From Serpentinimonas barnesii (GTDB taxonomy: Bacteria; Pseudomonadota; Gammaproteobacteria; Burkholderiales; Burkholderiaceae_C): a stretch of 35,080 nucleotides of DNA. Under the pieces are notes generated by a model. That model did not search any database. It saw only the letters and a program-made list of their open reading frames with translations, and had not been told where the DNA came from. The stretch is taken from the NCBI RefSeq assembly GCF_000696225.1, contig NZ_BAWN01000025.1:1-35080 (forward strand), given 5' to 3'. This document shows, piece after piece, positions 32,515-35,080 of the stretch (positions within the stretch are counted from its first letter, which is position 1; every line of letters starts with the position of its first letter). The translations under genes were made by a program, and so were the position numbers.

Positions 32515-35080
32515 TCACATGCTGCGCCGGTACTGCCCGCCCACCTCGAACAGCGCCTGCGTGATCTGCCCCAGCGATGCCACGCGCACCGCCTGCATCA
32601 GCAGCTCGAACACGTTCTGGTTGTCGATCACCGCCTGCTGCAAGCGCTTGAGCATAGCTGGGGCCTGCTCGGCGTGGCGGGCGTGGAACGCCTCCAGCCT
32701 TTGCAGTTGCGATTGTTTTTCGGCCTCGGACGAGCGCGCCAGCTCGATCTGCGTGGGCAGCGCGTCGCCGTGCGGGTTGCGAAAGGTGTTGACGCCGATG
32801 ATCGGGTAGGCGCCGCTGTGCTTGAGGTGCTCGTAGTGCATCGATTCGTCTTGGATGCGCCCGCGCTGGTAGCCGGTTTCCATCGCGCCCAGCACCCCGC
32901 CGCGCTCGCTGATGCGCTCGAACTCGGCCAGCACCGCTTCTTCCACCAGCTCGGTGAGCTCGTCGATGATGAAGGCACCCTGGTTCGGGTTCTCGTTTTT
33001 CGCCAAGCCCCACTCGCGGTTGATCACGAGCTGAATCGCCATGGCGCGGCGCACGCTTTCTTCGGTCGGCGTGGTGATGGCCTCGTCGTAGGCGTTGGTG
33101 TGCAGGCTGTTGCAGTTGTCGTAAATGGCGATCAGCGCCTGCAGCGTGGTGCGGATGTCGTTGAAGGCGATCTCTTGCGCGTGCAGGCTGCGGCCGCTGG
33201 TTTGCACGTGGTATTTGAGCTTTTGGCTGCGTTCGTTGGCACCGTATTTGTCGCGCATGGCCACGGCCCAGATGCGCCGCGCCACCCGGCCCAACACGGT
33301 GTATTCCGGGTCCATGCCGTTGCTGAAAAAGAAGCTCAGGTTGGGCGCAAAGTCGTCGATGTGCATGCCGCGCGCCAGATAGGCTTCGACGAAGGTGAAG
33401 CCGTTGGAGAGCGTGAAGGCAAGCTGGCTGATCGGGTTCGCGCCGGCCTCGGCAATGTGGTAGCCGCTGATGCTGACCGAGTAAAAATTGCGCACATCGT
33501 GGTGCACGAACCACTCGGCGATGTCGCCCATCACCTTCAGGCTGAACTCGGTGCTGAAGATGCAGGTGTTCTGGCCCTGGTCCTCTTTGAGGATGTCGGC
33601 CTGCACCGTGCCGCGCACATTGGCCAGCACCCAGGCGCGGATTTTGGCGGCTTCGGTGTCGGTCGGTTCGCGCCCGTTGTCGGTCTTGAACTTGTCGATC
33701 TGCTGGTCGATGGCGGTGTTCATGAACATCGCCAGAATGGTCGGGGCCGGGCCGTTGATGGTCATCGACACGCTGGTGCTCGGGTTGCACAGGTCAAAGC
33801 CGCTGTAGAGCACTTTGAGGTCGTCGAGGGTGGCGATGCTCACGCCGCTGTTGCCCACTTTGCCGTAGATGTCGGGCCGCGGATCGGGGTTGGCGCCGTA
33901 GAGCGTGACCGAATCGAAGGCCGTGCTCAGGCGCTTGGCCTCCATGCCCTGCGACAGCAGCTTGAAGCGGCGGTTGGTGCGAAAGGCGTCGCCCTCGCCG
34001 GCGAACATGCGCGTCGGGTCTTCGTTTTCGCGCTTGAAGGCGAACACGCCGGCGGTGTAGGGGAAGCTGCCGGGCACGTTGTCGAGCAGCAGCCACTTGA
34101 GGATTTCGCCCTCGCACTCGTAGCGCGGCAGCACCACTTTGCGGATTTTGCTGCCCGAGAGCGTGGTGTGCACCAAAGCGGTGCGGATTTCGCGGTCGCG
34201 GATTTTCACCACGTACTCGTCGCCGGCGTAGGCCTGCTGCATGGCGGGCCACTGCGCCAGCAGCTTGCGCGCCGCCGGGTCCAGCCGCTGCTCGCGCTGT
34301 TCGGCCAATTCCAGCGTGGCTTCGGCGGCCTTGGGGCGGTGCGCCTTGTCCACCCGCAGCATGGCGCTGGCGGCGCGCAGTTGCTGGATTTCGCGCGCCA
34401 GCCGCGCCTGCGCGCGCGCCTGCTGCTTGTAGCCGCGCACGGTTTCGGCGATTTCGGCCAGGTAGCGGGTGCGCGCGGGCGGCAGCACGGGCGACTGGTT
34501 GGAGCTGTGGCGCACGCTCACGGGCGGCAGACGCCCGCCCTCTGCGCCCAGCGGCAACGGCAGGCCGAGCGCGGCCAAGCGCGGTTTGAGCGCCTGGTAG
34601 AGGGCGCTCACGCCGTCGTCGTTGAAGCGGCTGGCGGTGGTGCCAAAAACCGGCATCTGCTCCGGGCTCTGGCTCCAGGCCTGGCGGTTGCGCTGCACCT
34701 GCTTGGCCACGTCGCGCAGCGCGTCGAGCGCGCCCTTGCGGTCGAACTTGTTGATGGCCACGAACTCGGCAAAGTCGAGCATGTCGATTTTTTCAAGTTG
34801 GCTGGGGGCGCCGAATTCGGGCGTCATCACGTACAGCGGCACATCGACCAGCGGCACGATGGCGGCGTCACCCTGGCCGATGCCCGAGGTCTCGACGATG
34901 ATCAGATCGAAGCCCGCCACCTTGCACGCCGCGAGCACATCGGGCAGGGCGGCGCTGATTTCGCTGCCAAAGTCGCGCGTGGCCAGGCTGCGCATGAAGA
35001 CCCGTTGCGCGCCGCCACCAGCGGCAAGCGTGGGGGCATCAACCCCGCCGCCGCCGGGCCGCCCCAAGGCGGCGGGCGCC
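32515..35080 (-). CDS. icmF: Fused isobutyryl-CoA mutase IcmF (N-terminal part outside window)
   Basis: IcmF is an adenosylcobalamin-dependent mutase fused to its own G-protein chaperone; it interconverts isobutyryl-CoA and n-butyryl-CoA. About 854 codons are present, ending at TGA 32515; the reading frame stays open to the right edge, so the B12-binding domain and the G1 loop lie beyond it. Visible are '[13 protein letters not shown]', the G4 motif 'NKFD', '[20 protein letters not shown]', '[14 protein letters not shown]' and '[14 protein letters not shown]', whose His matches the catalytic His of methylmalonyl-CoA mutase. Where that mutase has Tyr89 and Arg207, this has Phe and Gln, which supports an Icm-type acyl-CoA. 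A Gly-rich loop lies near 35000-35060. Confidence 0.95.
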   Translation of the reverse strand, partial: APAALGRPGGGGVDAPTLAAGGGAQRVFMRSLATRDFGSEISAALPDVLAACKVAGFDLIIVETSGIGQGDAAIVPLVDVPLYVMTPEFGAPSQLEKIDMLDFAEFVAINKFDRKGALDALRDVAKQVQRNRQAWSQSPEQMPVFGTTASRFNDDGVSALYQALKPRLAALGLPLPLGAEGGRLPPVSVRHSSNQSPVLPPARTRYLAEIAETVRGYKQQARAQARLAREIQQLRAASAMLRVDKAHRPKAAEATLELAEQREQRLDPAARKLLAQWPAMQQAYAGDEYVVKIRDREIRTALVHTTLSGSKIRKVVLPRYECEGEILKWLLLDNVPGSFPYTAGVFAFKRENEDPTRMFAGEGDAFRTNRRFKLLSQGMEAKRLSTAFDSVTLYGANPDPRPDIYGKVGNSGVSIATLDDLKVLYSGFDLCNPSTSVSMTINGPAPTILAMFMNTAIDQQIDKFKTDNGREPTDTEAAKIRAWVLANVRGTVQADILKEDQGQNTCIFSTEFSLKVMGDIAEWFVHHDVRNFYSVSISGYHIAEAGANPISQLAFTLSNGFTFVEAYLARGMHIDDFAPNLSFFFSNGMDPEYTVLGRVARRIWAVAMRDKYGANERSQKLKYHVQTSGRSLHAQEIAFNDIRTTLQALIAIYDNCNSLHTNAYDEAITTPTEESVRRAMAIQLVINREWGLAKNENPNQGAFIIDELTELVEEAVLAEFERISERGGVLGAMETGYQRGRIQDESMHYEHLKHSGAYPIIGVNTFRNPHGDALPTQIELARSSEAEKQSQLQRLEAFHARHAEQAPAMLKRLQQAVIDNQNVFELLMQAVRVASLGQITQALFEVGGQYRRSM

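Overview
The window is GC-rich chromosomal DNA from a betaproteobacterium, most likely of the order Burkholderiales and the family Comamonadaceae. This rests on protein character and on the gene blocks xth/pyrE, gatCAB next to mreBCD-mrdA, phoH-ybeY next to ruvAB, and slt / NDUFA9-like / cca. Genus cannot be fixed from sequence alone. I see no tRNA, rRNA, CRISPR array, insertion sequence or phage gene. Genes are packed tightly, and seven neighbouring pairs share a 4-bp ATGA stop/start overlap.

Layout. 1-61: first 20 codons of exonuclease III. 144-2170: a two-gene ATPase + RloB-type cassette with a very AT-rich leader, lying between xth and pyrE; this is the most clearly accessory, defence-like part. 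2375-7105: pyrE, a secreted DUF4124-like coiled-coil protein, and the amidotransferase operon gatC-gatA-gatB. 7230-11734: the rod-shape operon mreB-mreC-mreD-mrdA. 11763-15712: ybeY/phoH (ribosome and RNA maintenance), ruvA-ruvB (Holliday junctions) and a histidine phosphatase. 15804-17749: cheV and ttcA, overlapping at their tails. 17799-23815: a three-gene signalling operon of periplasmic binding protein, hybrid sensor kinase and a REC-PAS-GGDEF-EAL enzyme, which should turn an external ligand into a cyclic-di-GMP change. 24027-25677: a pterin operon of a pteridine-reductase-type SDR, FolB and a FolX-like FolB paralogue. 25825-32489: a MidA/NDUFAF7-type methyltransferase, cca, a CsoR/RcnR-family regulator, an NDUFA9-like protein, a soluble lytic transglycosylase and 5-formyl-THF cyclo-ligase. 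32515-35080: most of a fused isobutyryl-CoA mutase (IcmF), running off the right edge.

Most of the window is core housekeeping. The three stretches worth closest attention are the RloB cassette (144-2170), the binding-protein/kinase/c-di-GMP operon (17771-23815) and the pterin operon (24027-25677). Smaller oddities are a G-quadruplex motif before a CsoR-family gene with an altered metal site, an insertion beside the catalytic aspartates of Cca, a Gly-rich loop in IcmF, and several dyads in intergenic DNA.
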